From assembly GCF_017599305.1 (NCBI RefSeq), contig NZ_JAGFWR010000012.1, forward strand, positions 62,001 to 126,000: DNA of 64,000 nucleotides, written 5' to 3'. Shown in pieces: positions 15,757 to 24,709 of this stretch. The DNA is from Micromonospora antibiotica. Lineage in GTDB: Bacteria; Actinomycetota; Actinomycetes; Mycobacteriales; Micromonosporaceae. A program made the translations under genes and the position numbers. Each line of letters opens with the position of its first letter. Within the stretch, counting starts at the first letter, position 1. The notes under the pieces were generated by a model that was not told the DNA's origin, searched no databases, and saw only the letters and a list, made by a program, of their open reading frames with translations.

Positions 15757-18700
15757 ATGACGGGCGGTTGGCCCGACCGTTGGGACGCCCCGCCGGAACC
15801 CGCCTGGGTGATCGAGCCGACCGGCGAATGGCATCCCCAGTTCCCCGGCCAGCGCTACCCCGGCGACATCGGCAGCCAGTACGCCGACCCCCGGGGGCGG
15901 GTCGCCGCCTCCGGTCGCGCCGAGGTGCCCCCGCTCGCCCCGACCCGCCCCGACGGCACCTACCTCGGCCGGTCCTGGGCCGACCAGCAGGACGACCAGA
16001 CGAACCGCCGTGGCGAACCGCGCACCGACCACGACGCGTACCGGCGACCGACCGACGACGCGTACCGGCGGCTCCCGGACGAGCCGATCTGGCAGCGGGA
16101 ACGCCGTCAGCCCGCAGCGGACCGGCACGTACCCGACCGGTACGACGCACTGTCGGCCCTGGACCGGCAGACCGGTCGGACCAACTGGTCCGACCGGCGG
16201 CGCGGCACCGCCGAGCCGGCCCCGACCGGGTGGCACCGCGACCGGGCCGGCGGCGACCGGCACGACACCGACCGGCACGACGACGTTGGCCGGCACGACG
16301 CTGGCCGGCACGACGACATTGGCCGGCACGACGCCCCGCCCCGCCAGGACCGCACCGCCCCCGGTGTCACGCCGGTCTCCCCCGGCCGCCCGCCGGTATC
16401 CCCCGCCCCCCGCCACGAGCCGCCCCACGGTGCCCGGCCCGACCGGTCCACCGAACCAGGCTGGGGGGCCGCCCCGACGCAGAACCCGCCCCGCCGCCGG
16501 GTCACCGGGGAACGCCCCAGCGCCGACCGTCGCACCACCGACTACGACCGGCTGACCGCCGAGGACTTCGCCGATCCCGACCAGCGGGCCGGCAACGGCG
16601 CGCAGCACCGCACCACCGGTGGGTACGAACCTCTCCCGGCCCGGCCGGCACCGACCGGACGGGACCTGCCACCCCGGTTCCGCGACGACGACCCGCTGCG
16701 GTCCCCCCGCCGGGAAGACGAACGACCCGCCGCGCACAGCCACGACGACCAGCGGTACCGCCTGCCCGGGGACGCCCCACGGCACCGCCCGCCCGACGGC
16801 GGCCGAGGGGCGATGGCCCCCATTCCCGAGGAGCGTTGGCAGCACCCGCGCGGGCCCGACGAGCGCCGGTCGCCGGACCCACGCGAGGCGGCCGTGCGCA
16901 GCGAGTCGTACCCCGACCTACGCTCCCGCGAGGTGGTCACACCGCCCCGCGAGCCGGGGAACACCTCCGGCACCGACCGGGCGGAGCCGCTGCGCCCCGC
17001 CCGGGAAGCGGAGCACGGTCGCGACGTCCGGCAGCCGTACTCCCGGCCGGAACGCCACCCGGCGGAGCCGACCCGGCCCCCCGCCCCGCCTGCCCCGTCC
17101 GGCCCGTGGGGTCCCCGTCCCGGCCCGCCCCCGGCGCAGCCCGACGAGCACCCCGCCACTGCCCGCCCGGGCCACGCCGACGCCACCAACCCGGGCGTCG
17201 GGCGGCCCGGCCCGGTGCCGCCGGGCCCGCCCGTACCGCCGGCCGACCTGCCGACCCGGCAGCGCCGCACCGACCGGTGGTCGCCCGCGCCCGACCCGGA
17301 CGAGACCGCCCCCGTTTCGGCGCCGCCGGCCGCCCGGTTGCACCTCGAGTTCCGCCAGCCCACGCCGGCCACCCCGCCGGCCGACCGGCCCACCACGGGG
17401 TCCGGAACCGACCGGGCCGTTCCCGGGCGGACCCCGGCGGCGGCCACGGGTGACTCCGCAACCGACCGGACCGCTCTGGAGATCACCCCGGACCGACCAC
17501 GCCGGTACGTCCCACCGACGCCGGAACCCGACCCGACCGACCACCGGGACACCGCTGCCCGTACCACGTCCGGGGGTGCCGCAGCCTGGTTCCAACCCGG
17601 CCGCTCGGCCTCCGCACCAACCACGCCCGCCGCACCGTCCAGCCCGACCACACCGCCCGGCCCAACCACGACACCGCCCCGCCCGACGCCCACGCCATCC
17701 CGCCCGACGCCCACGCCGCCCGGCCCCACGCCCACGCCGCCCGACCAGACCGTGTCGCACAGGCCGACCGCGTCGGGCGGCGCAGCGCCCGCCACGGTCG
17801 AGCCGCCGGCACCGCGCACCGGTCGACCGGCCTCCACCCCACCCCCCTCGGACGTGTCACGGGCGGAGGGCACGGAGGTCCGGGCCCCCCGCTCGCCGGC
17901 CCCCGCCGCCGCTGGCCGGCCGACCCCGCCCATCGCTCCCCCTCCCGCCGAGGACCGGCCGGAGACCCCGGTAGCCGACGCCGCCGACACCCGTGGGCGG
18001 CCGACCGTCGTCGACCGCGAAACGGGGTCGGCCGCCCACGGGCTCGCCGAGCGCGAAACGGGGCCGGTGGACCTGGCGACCAGTTCCGGCGCCTCCGGCA
18101 TCCGACCCGGTCCCGACCGTGGTCCCCTGCCGACCGCCGGTCGGGACGCCCCGTCCCCACTCGCCGGCCCCCCGGGTGGGACCGGGCTGCCTCCGTCAAC
18201 TGACCCCGGCACGGCCGGCCCCGGCACGGTTGCCGGCACCCGCCCGACCGCCCCTGTCGCGGACGGCACCGGCACGGACGAAATCGGACCGACCGACGAC
18301 GATCCGGCCACCGGTACCGCCACGGGCGCGAGTGCCGCCGCGGCGGCGACCACCGCTCCCACGCCGCCCGACACCGCAACGTTGCCGGGCACCACGCCAC
18401 CGCCCGGTACCCCCGCACGGGCCGGCACCACGCCACCGCCCGGCACCACAGCACCGGTCGACACCACAGCACCGGTCGACACCCCGGCACCGACCAGCGC
18501 GGGGGTGTCGAACGCCACGGCAGCGTCGACCGCCGCCGGAGTTCCGCCGGGCGACCTCGCACGGGCAACCGCCGCGCCCGCCACCGACGCGGTGGCCGAC
18601 GCCGTCGGGCCGGCCGGTGGCACACCGGAGCCGGCCACCACCGGGACCCGACCGGACACCACCGTGGTCCAGCAGACCGCTACCGGGGTCCAGCCGGAGA

Positions 18701-20280
18701 CCACCAGCCTGGCGGCGACGGTCGTCGGCGGCCTGGACCGGACGTCATCTCCGGACCGGCCCCCGGCTCCGGGACGAGCCACGACCACGAACCCGACCAC
18801 CAGCACGGAACGGAACACGGCTCCCGAAGGGGCCACGACCACCGGGCAGATCACGACCACCGGGCAGACCTCGACCACGGACCGGTCCGGCACTGCCGAA
18901 CAGGCTGCGGCACCCGAGCTGGTCCCGGCCACGGACGGTGCCGCTGCTGCCCGGCAGGCCGCGTCGACGCACCTGCCCCAGGGCGATCCGGAGCAGGCGC
19001 TGGCCGGCTACCGGTGGCAGCTGGACCCGCAGACCCTGCGCGAGGTGGTCGACGACCCGACCGAACTACGACTCATCCGCCGCCGGTTGACCGAGAAGCT
19101 CGCCTCGGCCCTGGACAACCGGGCCCGGGCCCGGCTGCTCAGTCTCCGGGCGGTGCTCTCCCGGCTGGTCGGCGACCTCGCCGACGCGGTGGCCGACGGC
19201 CGGCTCGCGCTGACCTACGCCGAGGCGACCGGTGAACTGCGGCGTACCGCGCTGGCCCGGGCGCGGCTGGCCGAGGCGCTGCGCTGGAAGGGTGAGTTCG
19301 CCGAGGCCGACCGGCTCTTCGCCGAGGCGAACTCGACGGAGCTGCCGGACCGGCTGCGGTCGGCCCTGCACGAACACGCCGGCCGGTGCTGCTATGACCA
19401 GGGCCGGTTGATCGAGGCGTGCGGGCACTTCGAGCGGGCCCTCGACCTGCACCGGGCCGACGATCCGGAGCTGACCGAGCGGATCGGGGTGGCGCTGGAC
19501 GCGGTGTACGCGCGGGCGGTGGCCCGGGAGGGGTTCGGGCCGTACCCACGCAGCCGTGACGAGGTGCGGCACGGCCGCCGCTCCCCGCGGCCCACCCAGG
19601 ACGGCCGGGGCCGCTGGGGGTACGCGGACACCGACGGTGACCTCGTCGTCGACTACCGCTACGCCGAGGCGCAGCCGTTCCACGAGCGGCTGGCCTGGGT
19701 ACGCCACCCCGACCAGGCCGGCTGGGAGCTGATCGACGAGTCGGGCGTCACCCGGCTCGACACCGCGTACGCCCGGGTGCTGGCCTTCTCCGACGGCCTG
19801 GCCTGGGTGTCGCAGGGCGGCGACGCGGACTGGTCGGCGATCGAGCCCGACGGGACAGTGGTGGTGCCGGCGGGATTCGAGGAGGTACGACCGTTCCGGG
19901 CCGGGGTGGCGGCCGTACGGCGGGGCGGCTGGGGGGCGGTGGACCGGCACGGTCGACTGGTCGTCCCCCCGCGCTACCACGGGCTCGACACGATGCTGTC
20001 CGACGGTCGCCGGCTCGACGGCTTCACCGACGAGGGGCTGGCCGTGGTGGAGCTGGCCGGCCGCCGGGGCGTGCTCGACCGCACCGGCGCGGTGCTGGTC
20101 CGGCCGGTGCACCCGGCGTTGGTGATCCACCCGGTGGCGTTCCTGATCGGCGACGGGATGAGCCACTGGGGGGCGTTGGACCGGCGGGGCGAACCGCTGA
20201 TCCCCCCGGTGCACCCCGACTGGGACACGGTGGTGGCGGAGATCGACAGGCTGCTCGCCGATACCCACCCGGTGCTCTGA
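15757..20280 (+). CDS. Giant disordered protein with TPR-like and WG-repeat C-terminus
   Basis: A 1507-residue protein. Residues 1-1070 are Pro/Thr/Arg/Asp/Gly-rich with almost no hydrophobic blocks and no signal peptide, so probably disordered. Within this are short internal repeats: six RHD units at about 167-193 and a PTPTPPGP run at about 635-663. Residues about 1072-1260 are helical and TPR-like (ARLLSLRAVLSRLVGDLADAVADGRLALTYAEATGE, LRWKGEFAEADRLFAEA, GRLIEACGHFERALDLH). Residues about 1285-1495 are WG (beta-rich) repeats: RWGYADTDGDLVV, GWELIDESGV, DWSAIEPDGTVVV, GWGAVDRHGRLVV, HWGALDRRGEPLI. WG repeats are usually a binding module. The function is unknown. It is divergent from the ABC exporter. 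The ATG follows a GGAG 6 nt upstream. The frame stays open without stops despite the low complexity, which supports expression. Confidence 0.85.
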   Translation: MTGGWPDRWDAPPEPAWVIEPTGEWHPQFPGQRYPGDIGSQYADPRGRVAASGRAEVPPLAPTRPDGTYLGRSWADQQDDQTNRRGEPRTDHDAYRRPTDDAYRRLPDEPIWQRERRQPAADRHVPDRYDALSALDRQTGRTNWSDRRRGTAEPAPTGWHRDRAGGDRHDTDRHDDVGRHDAGRHDDIGRHDAPPRQDRTAPGVTPVSPGRPPVSPAPRHEPPHGARPDRSTEPGWGAAPTQNPPRRRVTGERPSADRRTTDYDRLTAEDFADPDQRAGNGAQHRTTGGYEPLPARPAPTGRDLPPRFRDDDPLRSPRREDERPAAHSHDDQRYRLPGDAPRHRPPDGGRGAMAPIPEERWQHPRGPDERRSPDPREAAVRSESYPDLRSREVVTPPREPGNTSGTDRAEPLRPAREAEHGRDVRQPYSRPERHPAEPTRPPAPPAPSGPWGPRPGPPPAQPDEHPATARPGHADATNPGVGRPGPVPPGPPVPPADLPTRQRRTDRWSPAPDPDETAPVSAPPAARLHLEFRQPTPATPPADRPTTGSGTDRAVPGRTPAAATGDSATDRTALEITPDRPRRYVPPTPEPDPTDHRDTAARTTSGGAAAWFQPGRSASAPTTPAAPSSPTTPPGPTTTPPRPTPTPSRPTPTPPGPTPTPPDQTVSHRPTASGGAAPATVEPPAPRTGRPASTPPPSDVSRAEGTEVRAPRSPAPAAAGRPTPPIAPPPAEDRPETPVADAADTRGRPTVVDRETGSAAHGLAERETGPVDLATSSGASGIRPGPDRGPLPTAGRDAPSPLAGPPGGTGLPPSTDPGTAGPGTVAGTRPTAPVADGTGTDEIGPTDDDPATGTATGASAAAAATTAPTPPDTATLPGTTPPPGTPARAGTTPPPGTTAPVDTTAPVDTPAPTSAGVSNATAASTAAGVPPGDLARATAAPATDAVADAVGPAGGTPEPATTGTRPDTTVVQQTATGVQPETTSLAATVVGGLDRTSSPDRPPAPGRATTTNPTTSTERNTAPEGATTTGQITTTGQTSTTDRSGTAEQAAAPELVPATDGAAAARQAASTHLPQGDPEQALAGYRWQLDPQTLREVVDDPTELRLIRRRLTEKLASALDNRARARLLSLRAVLSRLVGDLADAVADGRLALTYAEATGELRRTALARARLAEALRWKGEFAEADRLFAEANSTELPDRLRSALHEHAGRCCYDQGRLIEACGHFERALDLHRADDPELTERIGVALDAVYARAVAREGFGPYPRSRDEVRHGRRSPRPTQDGRGRWGYADTDGDLVVDYRYAEAQPFHERLAWVRHPDQAGWELIDESGVTRLDTAYARVLAFSDGLAWVSQGGDADWSAIEPDGTVVVPAGFEEVRPFRAGVAAVRRGGWGAVDRHGRLVVPPRYHGLDTMLSDGRRLDGFTDEGLAVVELAGRRGVLDRTGAVLVRPVHPALVIHPVAFLIGDGMSHWGALDRRGEPLIPPVHPDWDTVVAEIDRLLADTHPVL

Positions 20281-20335
20281 CACCCACCCGGTGCGCCGAC
20301 GCCCATGCGGTGCACTGACACCCACCCGGTGCTCT
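20260..20335. repeat. 19-bp tandem repeat spanning a stop codon
   Basis: Four units, at 20260, 20279, 20298 and 20317, have consensus GAYRCCCACCCGGTGCNCT (the third reads GACGCCCATGCGGTGC); a fifth degenerate unit follows to about 20354. The first unit encodes the last residues of the giant protein (DTHPVL) and reaches into its TGA. Confidence 0.9.
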
Positions 20336-20377
20336 GACGCCCGACCGCGTCGGCGGGTGCCCGGGGCCGGTCGGGGC

Positions 20378-20383
20378 TAGGGT
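20378..20383 (+). promoter_or_regulatory. Leaderless -10 box of aldo/keto reductase 1
   Basis: TAGGGT lies 6 nt before the ATG at 20390. Confidence 0.55.
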
Positions 20384-20389
20384 CGCAGG

Positions 20390-21388
20390 ATGGAATTCCG
20401 ACACCTTGGCCGCTCGGGCCTCATGGTCAGTGAGATCTCGTACGGCAACTGGATCACCCACGGTTCCCAGGTCGAGGAGGAGGCGGCGCTGGCGTGTGTC
20501 CGGGCCGCCCTGGACAACGGCATCACCACCTTCGACACCGCCGACGTCTACGCCGGCACGCGCGCCGAGACGGTGCTCGGCAAGGCCCTCGCCGGGGAGC
20601 GCCGGGAGGGGTTGGAGATCTTCACCAAGGTCTACTGGCCGACCGGCCCCGGCCGCAACGACCGTGGCCTGTCCCGCAAACACATCATGGAGTCGATCAA
20701 CGGTTCGCTACGCCGCCTCCAGACCGACCACGTGGACCTCTACCAGGCCCACCGGTACGACTACAGCACGCCGCTGGAGGAGACGATGGAGGCGTTCGCC
20801 GACGTCGTACGTGCCGGCAAGGCGCACTACATCGGTGTGTCGGAGTGGAAGGCGTCACAGCTGCGCGAGGCGCACGCCCTCGCCCGGGAACTGCGCATCC
20901 CGCTGGTGTCCAACCAGCCGCAGTACTCGATGCTGTGGCGGGTCATCGAGGCCGAGGTGGTGCCCGCCAGCGAGGAGCTGGGCATCTCCCAGATCGTCTG
21001 GTCGCCGATGGCCCAGGGGGTGCTGTCCGGCAAGTACCTGCCGGGCCAGCCGCCGCCGGCCGGTTCCCGGGCCACCGACGAGAAGTCCGGTGCCAACTTC
21101 ATCGCGCAGTGGCTGGGCGACGAGGTGCTGACCCGGGTGCAGCAGCTCAAGCCGCTCGCCGAGCAGGCCGGGCTGACTATGCCGCAGCTCGCCGTCGCCT
21201 GGGTGTTGCAGAACCCCAACGTCGCCTCGGCGATCATCGGCGCGTCCCGCCCCGACCAGGTGCACGACAACGTCAAGGCGGCCGGGGTGACCCTGGAGGC
21301 CGACCTGCTCAAGGCCATCGACGAGATCGTCGCCCCGGTCACCCAACGGGACCCGGCCAAGACCGAGAGCCCGGCCCAGCGCCCCTGA
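20390..21388 (+). CDS. Aldo/keto reductase, Kv-beta-like
   Basis: A 332-residue NADPH-dependent oxidoreductase with a TIM-barrel fold. The catalytic tetrad is visible: Asp and Tyr in TTFDTADVYAG, Lys in IFTKVYWP, His in YQAHRYD. MEFRHLGRSGLMVSEISYGNW and the C-terminal cofactor loop AIIGASRPDQVHDNVKA resemble the voltage-gated potassium channel beta-subunit group, which reduces small aldehydes. The physiological substrate is unknown. It is monocistronic, with a likely leaderless promoter and a terminator shared with the site-2 protease. Confidence 0.93.
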   Translation: MEFRHLGRSGLMVSEISYGNWITHGSQVEEEAALACVRAALDNGITTFDTADVYAGTRAETVLGKALAGERREGLEIFTKVYWPTGPGRNDRGLSRKHIMESINGSLRRLQTDHVDLYQAHRYDYSTPLEETMEAFADVVRAGKAHYIGVSEWKASQLREAHALARELRIPLVSNQPQYSMLWRVIEAEVVPASEELGISQIVWSPMAQGVLSGKYLPGQPPPAGSRATDEKSGANFIAQWLGDEVLTRVQQLKPLAEQAGLTMPQLAVAWVLQNPNVASAIIGASRPDQVHDNVKAAGVTLEADLLKAIDEIVAPVTQRDPAKTESPAQRP

Positions 21389-21399
21389 CCGGCGCCGGT

Positions 21400-21429
21400 C
21401 CCATCCCGCCCCGTCCGGGGTGGGATGGG
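21400..21429. terminator. Bidirectional hairpin terminator
   Basis: A 13-bp stem (CCCATCCCGCCCC at 21400-21412 with 21417-21429, one G-U pair) closes a 4-nt loop, lying exactly between convergent stops at 21388 and 21431. Confidence 0.85.
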
Positions 21430-21430
21430 A

Positions 21431-22228
21431 TCAGGTCTGCCAGAAGCGGATCAGGGACAGCGCGGTGCTGTAGAGCCACGGCGGCAGGCCCAGCAGGTCG
21501 CTGAGCCAGAAGACTGCGGTGAAGAACCAGTTGCCGATGCGCGGGTTCCACAGCAGGGCGAAGAGCAGGATGAAGCCGAACGGCGCGAACATGTCGTACA
21601 TCCGGCGCCACTGCGGGTTGAGCCACGGCTGGATCATGTTGCCGCCGTCCAGGCCGGGCACCGGGAGCAGGTTCAGCACGCTCGCGGTGAGCTGGAGGAA
21701 CGCCAGCAGCGCTACCCCGGCCCAGAACTCGATCGGGCCGCCCGCGTCGATGCCCACCCGCAGCACCACCACCAGCAGCAGGGTGAACAGCACGTTGGTG
21801 GCCGGGCCGGCGAGGCTGACCAGGGTGTGCCGCAACCGCCCCGGGATGGCGTGCCGGTCGACCCACACCGCCCCACCGGGCAGGCCGATGCCGCCGAGCA
21901 GCACCACCACCACCGGCAGCACGATCGACAGCAGCGGATGGGTGTACTTGAGCGGGTTCAACGTCAGGTAGCCCCGGTGGGCGATGTCCCGGTCACCGGC
22001 CCGGTAGGCGACCACCGCGTGCGCGTACTCGTGCAGGCACAGCGAGACCAGCCAGCCGGAGACGACGAAGAGGAACACGTCGAACCGGACGTTGCCCACC
22101 CCGTTCCAGACCAGCACGCCACTGGTGACGAAGAGCGCCACCAGGGCCAGGAAGATCGGGCTGGGCCGGAACGCCGCCCGGGGCACACCGAGCACCAGCG
22201 GCTCGCCCCCCGGGCGGTCGTACCCCAT
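21431..22228 (-). CDS. Site-2 protease family membrane metalloprotease
   Basis: A 265-residue polytopic membrane protein of the M50/S2P group. The zinc-binding HEYAH motif is in VSLCLHEYAHAVVAYRAGD (about residue 66), and the second ligand Asp is in LLPVPGLDGGNM (about residue 195). Five to six hydrophobic segments surround these. There is no PDZ domain, so it is the small minimal S2P type rather than RseP. The substrate is unknown. Its ATG overlaps the stop of the upstream 66-residue gene by one base. Confidence 0.9.
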   Translation of the reverse strand: MGYDRPGGEPLVLGVPRAAFRPSPIFLALVALFVTSGVLVWNGVGNVRFDVFLFVVSGWLVSLCLHEYAHAVVAYRAGDRDIAHRGYLTLNPLKYTHPLLSIVLPVVVVLLGGIGLPGGAVWVDRHAIPGRLRHTLVSLAGPATNVLFTLLLVVVLRVGIDAGGPIEFWAGVALLAFLQLTASVLNLLPVPGLDGGNMIQPWLNPQWRRMYDMFAPFGFILLFALLWNPRIGNWFFTAVFWLSDLLGLPPWLYSTALSLIRFWQT

Positions 22229-22428
22229 CACTCCGCCGTCGGCAGCAGGCTCATCCGGTAGTCCACCCGATCGTCCTCGACGAGCGTGACCGAGGTGACG
22301 CCGGACGTCGCGAGCTCCCGCCAGGTCTGACCGATCCAGGACTCGGCGTCCGCCTGGCTGCTGAACGTCTCCGCCGGCCCGTCGACCGGTGCGCCGTCCG
22401 TGCCCTCGTACCGCCAGCTCCACGCCAT
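22228..22428 (-). CDS. Small conserved protein upstream of the site-2 protease
   Basis: A 66-residue soluble protein: MAWSWRYEGTDGAPVDGPAETFSSQADAESWIGQTWRELATSGV, then a strand ending in YRMSLLPTAE. It is a compact alpha/beta fold common in actinomycetes, with no function I can name. The ATG at 22428 is preceded by GGGAG; the in-frame ATG 17 codons upstream would add a basic tail. The one-base overlap (TGATG) implies translation coupled to the protease. Confidence 0.75.
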   Translation of the reverse strand: MAWSWRYEGTDGAPVDGPAETFSSQADAESWIGQTWRELATSGVTSVTLVEDDRVDYRMSLLPTAE

Positions 22429-22585
22429 GCCGCGTCTCCCCTCGCCGCTCAACCGTCCCCGGGGGACGGATCCCCGCAAGCGTAGTCGGCCGGTGCGGAG
22501 CGCACCGGACGCACGCCCCCTGGCTGCCGGGTTCCGCGCAGCGTGACGGGCCCGGGCCGGCGGGCGGGGCCGGGTCGGGCGGCCT

Positions 22586-22591
22586 TAAGGT
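22586..22591 (+). promoter_or_regulatory. Leaderless -10 box of cobUT
   Basis: TAAGGT lies 6 nt before the ATG at 22598. No cobalamin riboswitch is recognisable upstream. Confidence 0.5.
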
Positions 22592-22597
22592 ACGGGC

Positions 22598-24709
22598 ATG
22601 TCCGTTGACGGGTGGAACACGGTCCTGGTGCTCGGCGGTATCCGTTCGGGCAAGTCGGAGTTCGCCGAGTCCCTGGTGGCCGAAGCCCCCACGGTGCGGT
22701 ACGTGGCGACGTCGGCCGCCGCCGACCCGGACGACACCGAGTGGGCCACCCGACTGGCCGCCCACCGGGCCCGCCGGCCGGGCAGCTGGACCACCGAGGA
22801 GACCGCCGGGGACCCGCGCCGGCTCGCCGACGTGCTCGCCTCGGCCGGGCCGAACGAGACGCTGCTCGTCGACGACCTGGGCGGCTGGGTGACCGTGCTG
22901 CTCGACCCGGCCCACCAGCCGGCCGACGACGTCGCCACGATCACCGAGCTGGCCGACGCGGTACGCGCCAGCGAGGCGCGGATCGTGCTGGTCAGCCCGG
23001 AGGTGGGGCTGTCGCTGGTGCCGACCACCCCGTTGGGGCGGGCGTTCACCGATGCGCTGGGCGCCGCCAACCGGGCCGTCGCGGACGCCTGCGACGCCGT
23101 CGCGCTGGTGGTCGCCGGCCAGCCGGTCTGGCTCAAGCCGGCCACCCCGGCCCGGCCGGTCGACGTACCCACCCAGGCCACCCCGACCACCGGTGCGGCC
23201 GCGCCGACCAGCGGTGTGGCGGACCCGACCGGCGGCGCGCAGCCGCCGCTGCCGGACGTGCTGACCCCCACCGTGCCGGCGGCCCCGGCCGCACCCACCG
23301 CCGACGGCACCGGCTGGGCGGCACCGACCATGGCGCTGCCGGTGGTCGCCACCGGGCTCGTCATCCAGCCCGGCATGGAACTGCCGATGCCCGACGAGTA
23401 CGCCGGACCGCAGGCGGTGCAGCGGCTCGGCACCCTGGACCTGCCGGGGGCCGGGCTGGGCGTGCTGGAGCGGGTGGTCGAGTTCGCCGCCGCCACCCAG
23501 GGCACGCCGACGCCTACGCCGTGGACCGGTGTCCGGGTGCTGCTGCTGCACGGCGACCACGCCGGTGGCGCGGCGGCCGGGGCACCGGTCGGGGAGTCGG
23601 CCCGACTGGCCCGGCAGGCCCGCGCCGGCCGGGGTGCGTTGGCCCGGCTGGCCGCCGAGAGCGGTGCCAGCCTCCAGGTGGTGGACGCCCCGCCGTCCGC
23701 GCCGATCGAACACGGGCCGGCGCTGGACGCCGACGCCGTCGAGGCGGCGCTGCGCTACGGCTGGCGGTTGGCCGAGGAGGCCGCCGAGGCGGGCGTACGA
23801 CTGCTGGTGCTGGGGGCCTGCGGCGCGGGCGCGGAGGCCGCTGCGGCGGCGGTGCTCGTGGCGACGGCCGGCGCGGAGGCCCCGACCGTGCTGGGTCGGG
23901 TGCACACCGCCGACGGCGAGATCGACGACGCCGCCTGGATGGTGCGGTGCGCGACCGTACGGGACGCCCTGCACCGCACCCGCCGCTCCCCCCGCGACGC
24001 CAAGGACATCCTGGCCGAGCTGGGCGGCGGCGACGTGGCGGTGGCGGCCGGTGTGCTGCTCGGTGCGACCGCCCGCCGGGTCCCGGTGCTGCTGGACGGG
24101 CCGGTCGGGCTGGCCGCTGGCATGGTCGCCCGGGACCTGGCCGGCCAGGCCCGGCACTGGTGCCTGCTGGTCGACCACGGCGGCCACCCGGCGGTCCGGC
24201 TCGCCGCCGACGTGCTCGGCCTGACCCCGCTGCTGGACCTGCGGCTCGACCTCGGCGAGGGGGCCAACGCGCTGGCCGCCCTGCCGCTGCTGCGCTCGGT
24301 GCTGGCGCTGGCCGGGTCGCTGCCCGCGCACCCGCACCATGGTGGCCCCGACGACGAGCCCACCGGCGACCCGACCGGCGACGCCGCCCCGACCACGCCG
24401 ACCGCCGCCACGGCCACGCCGACCGGTGAGGTCGGGGCCACCACGGTTCCGGCCACCACCGACCGGGCCACCGACCTCCCGGCCGGCGACGCCGCGACCG
24501 GGGCGGCGGACCCCGACGCCGGGCCGGCCGTGGGCGAGGTGGCGGATCCCGACGCCGGGCCGGCCGGGGCCGAGGTAGCGGACCCCGACGCCGGGCCCGC
24601 CGGGCCGGACGCCACCCCGGAGTTCGCGGAGCCGGTGCCGGCCGGCCCGGGCCCGACCACCACCGACGCCGGGCCGGAACGCGACCCGTCCGGCCGGCGT
24701 GCCGGCTGA
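22598..24709 (+). CDS. CobU-CobT fusion, cobinamide kinase / divergent phosphoribosyltransferase
   Basis: A 703-residue fusion for cobalamin nucleotide-loop assembly. Residues 1-183 are CobU-like: P-loop GGIRSGKSEFAESLVAE, then AAHRARRPGSWTTEE (guanylylated-His region), LLVDDLGGWV and VSPEVGLSLVP. A Pro/Thr linker (about 184-255) leads to a CobT-like domain (about 256-580) that ends with DHGGHPAVRLAADVLGLTPLLDLRLDLGEGANALAALPLL. The LGEG glutamate is kept. The usual GDHGV motif is only GDHAGGAAAG, and the GEMGIGNTT motif is LGACGAGAEAA, losing its glutamate, so activity of the CobT half is doubtful. Residues about 585-703 are a disordered tail with ADPDAGPAG repeats. It overlaps cobS. Confidence 0.87.
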   Translation: MSVDGWNTVLVLGGIRSGKSEFAESLVAEAPTVRYVATSAAADPDDTEWATRLAAHRARRPGSWTTEETAGDPRRLADVLASAGPNETLLVDDLGGWVTVLLDPAHQPADDVATITELADAVRASEARIVLVSPEVGLSLVPTTPLGRAFTDALGAANRAVADACDAVALVVAGQPVWLKPATPARPVDVPTQATPTTGAAAPTSGVADPTGGAQPPLPDVLTPTVPAAPAAPTADGTGWAAPTMALPVVATGLVIQPGMELPMPDEYAGPQAVQRLGTLDLPGAGLGVLERVVEFAAATQGTPTPTPWTGVRVLLLHGDHAGGAAAGAPVGESARLARQARAGRGALARLAAESGASLQVVDAPPSAPIEHGPALDADAVEAALRYGWRLAEEAAEAGVRLLVLGACGAGAEAAAAAVLVATAGAEAPTVLGRVHTADGEIDDAAWMVRCATVRDALHRTRRSPRDAKDILAELGGGDVAVAAGVLLGATARRVPVLLDGPVGLAAGMVARDLAGQARHWCLLVDHGGHPAVRLAADVLGLTPLLDLRLDLGEGANALAALPLLRSVLALAGSLPAHPHHGGPDDEPTGDPTGDAAPTTPTAATATPTGEVGATTVPATTDRATDLPAGDAATGAADPDAGPAVGEVADPDAGPAGAEVADPDAGPAGPDATPEFAEPVPAGPGPTTTDAGPERDPSGRRAG

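Noticed and set aside
12935..20280. Biosynthetic gene cluster around the ABC exporter
   Set aside because: No synthase, synthetase, precursor peptide or tailoring enzyme is adjacent; an exporter beside a disordered protein is not enough.
22429..22597. Cobalamin riboswitch before cobUT
   Set aside because: No B12-box-like sequence is present, and the predicted transcript has no leader.
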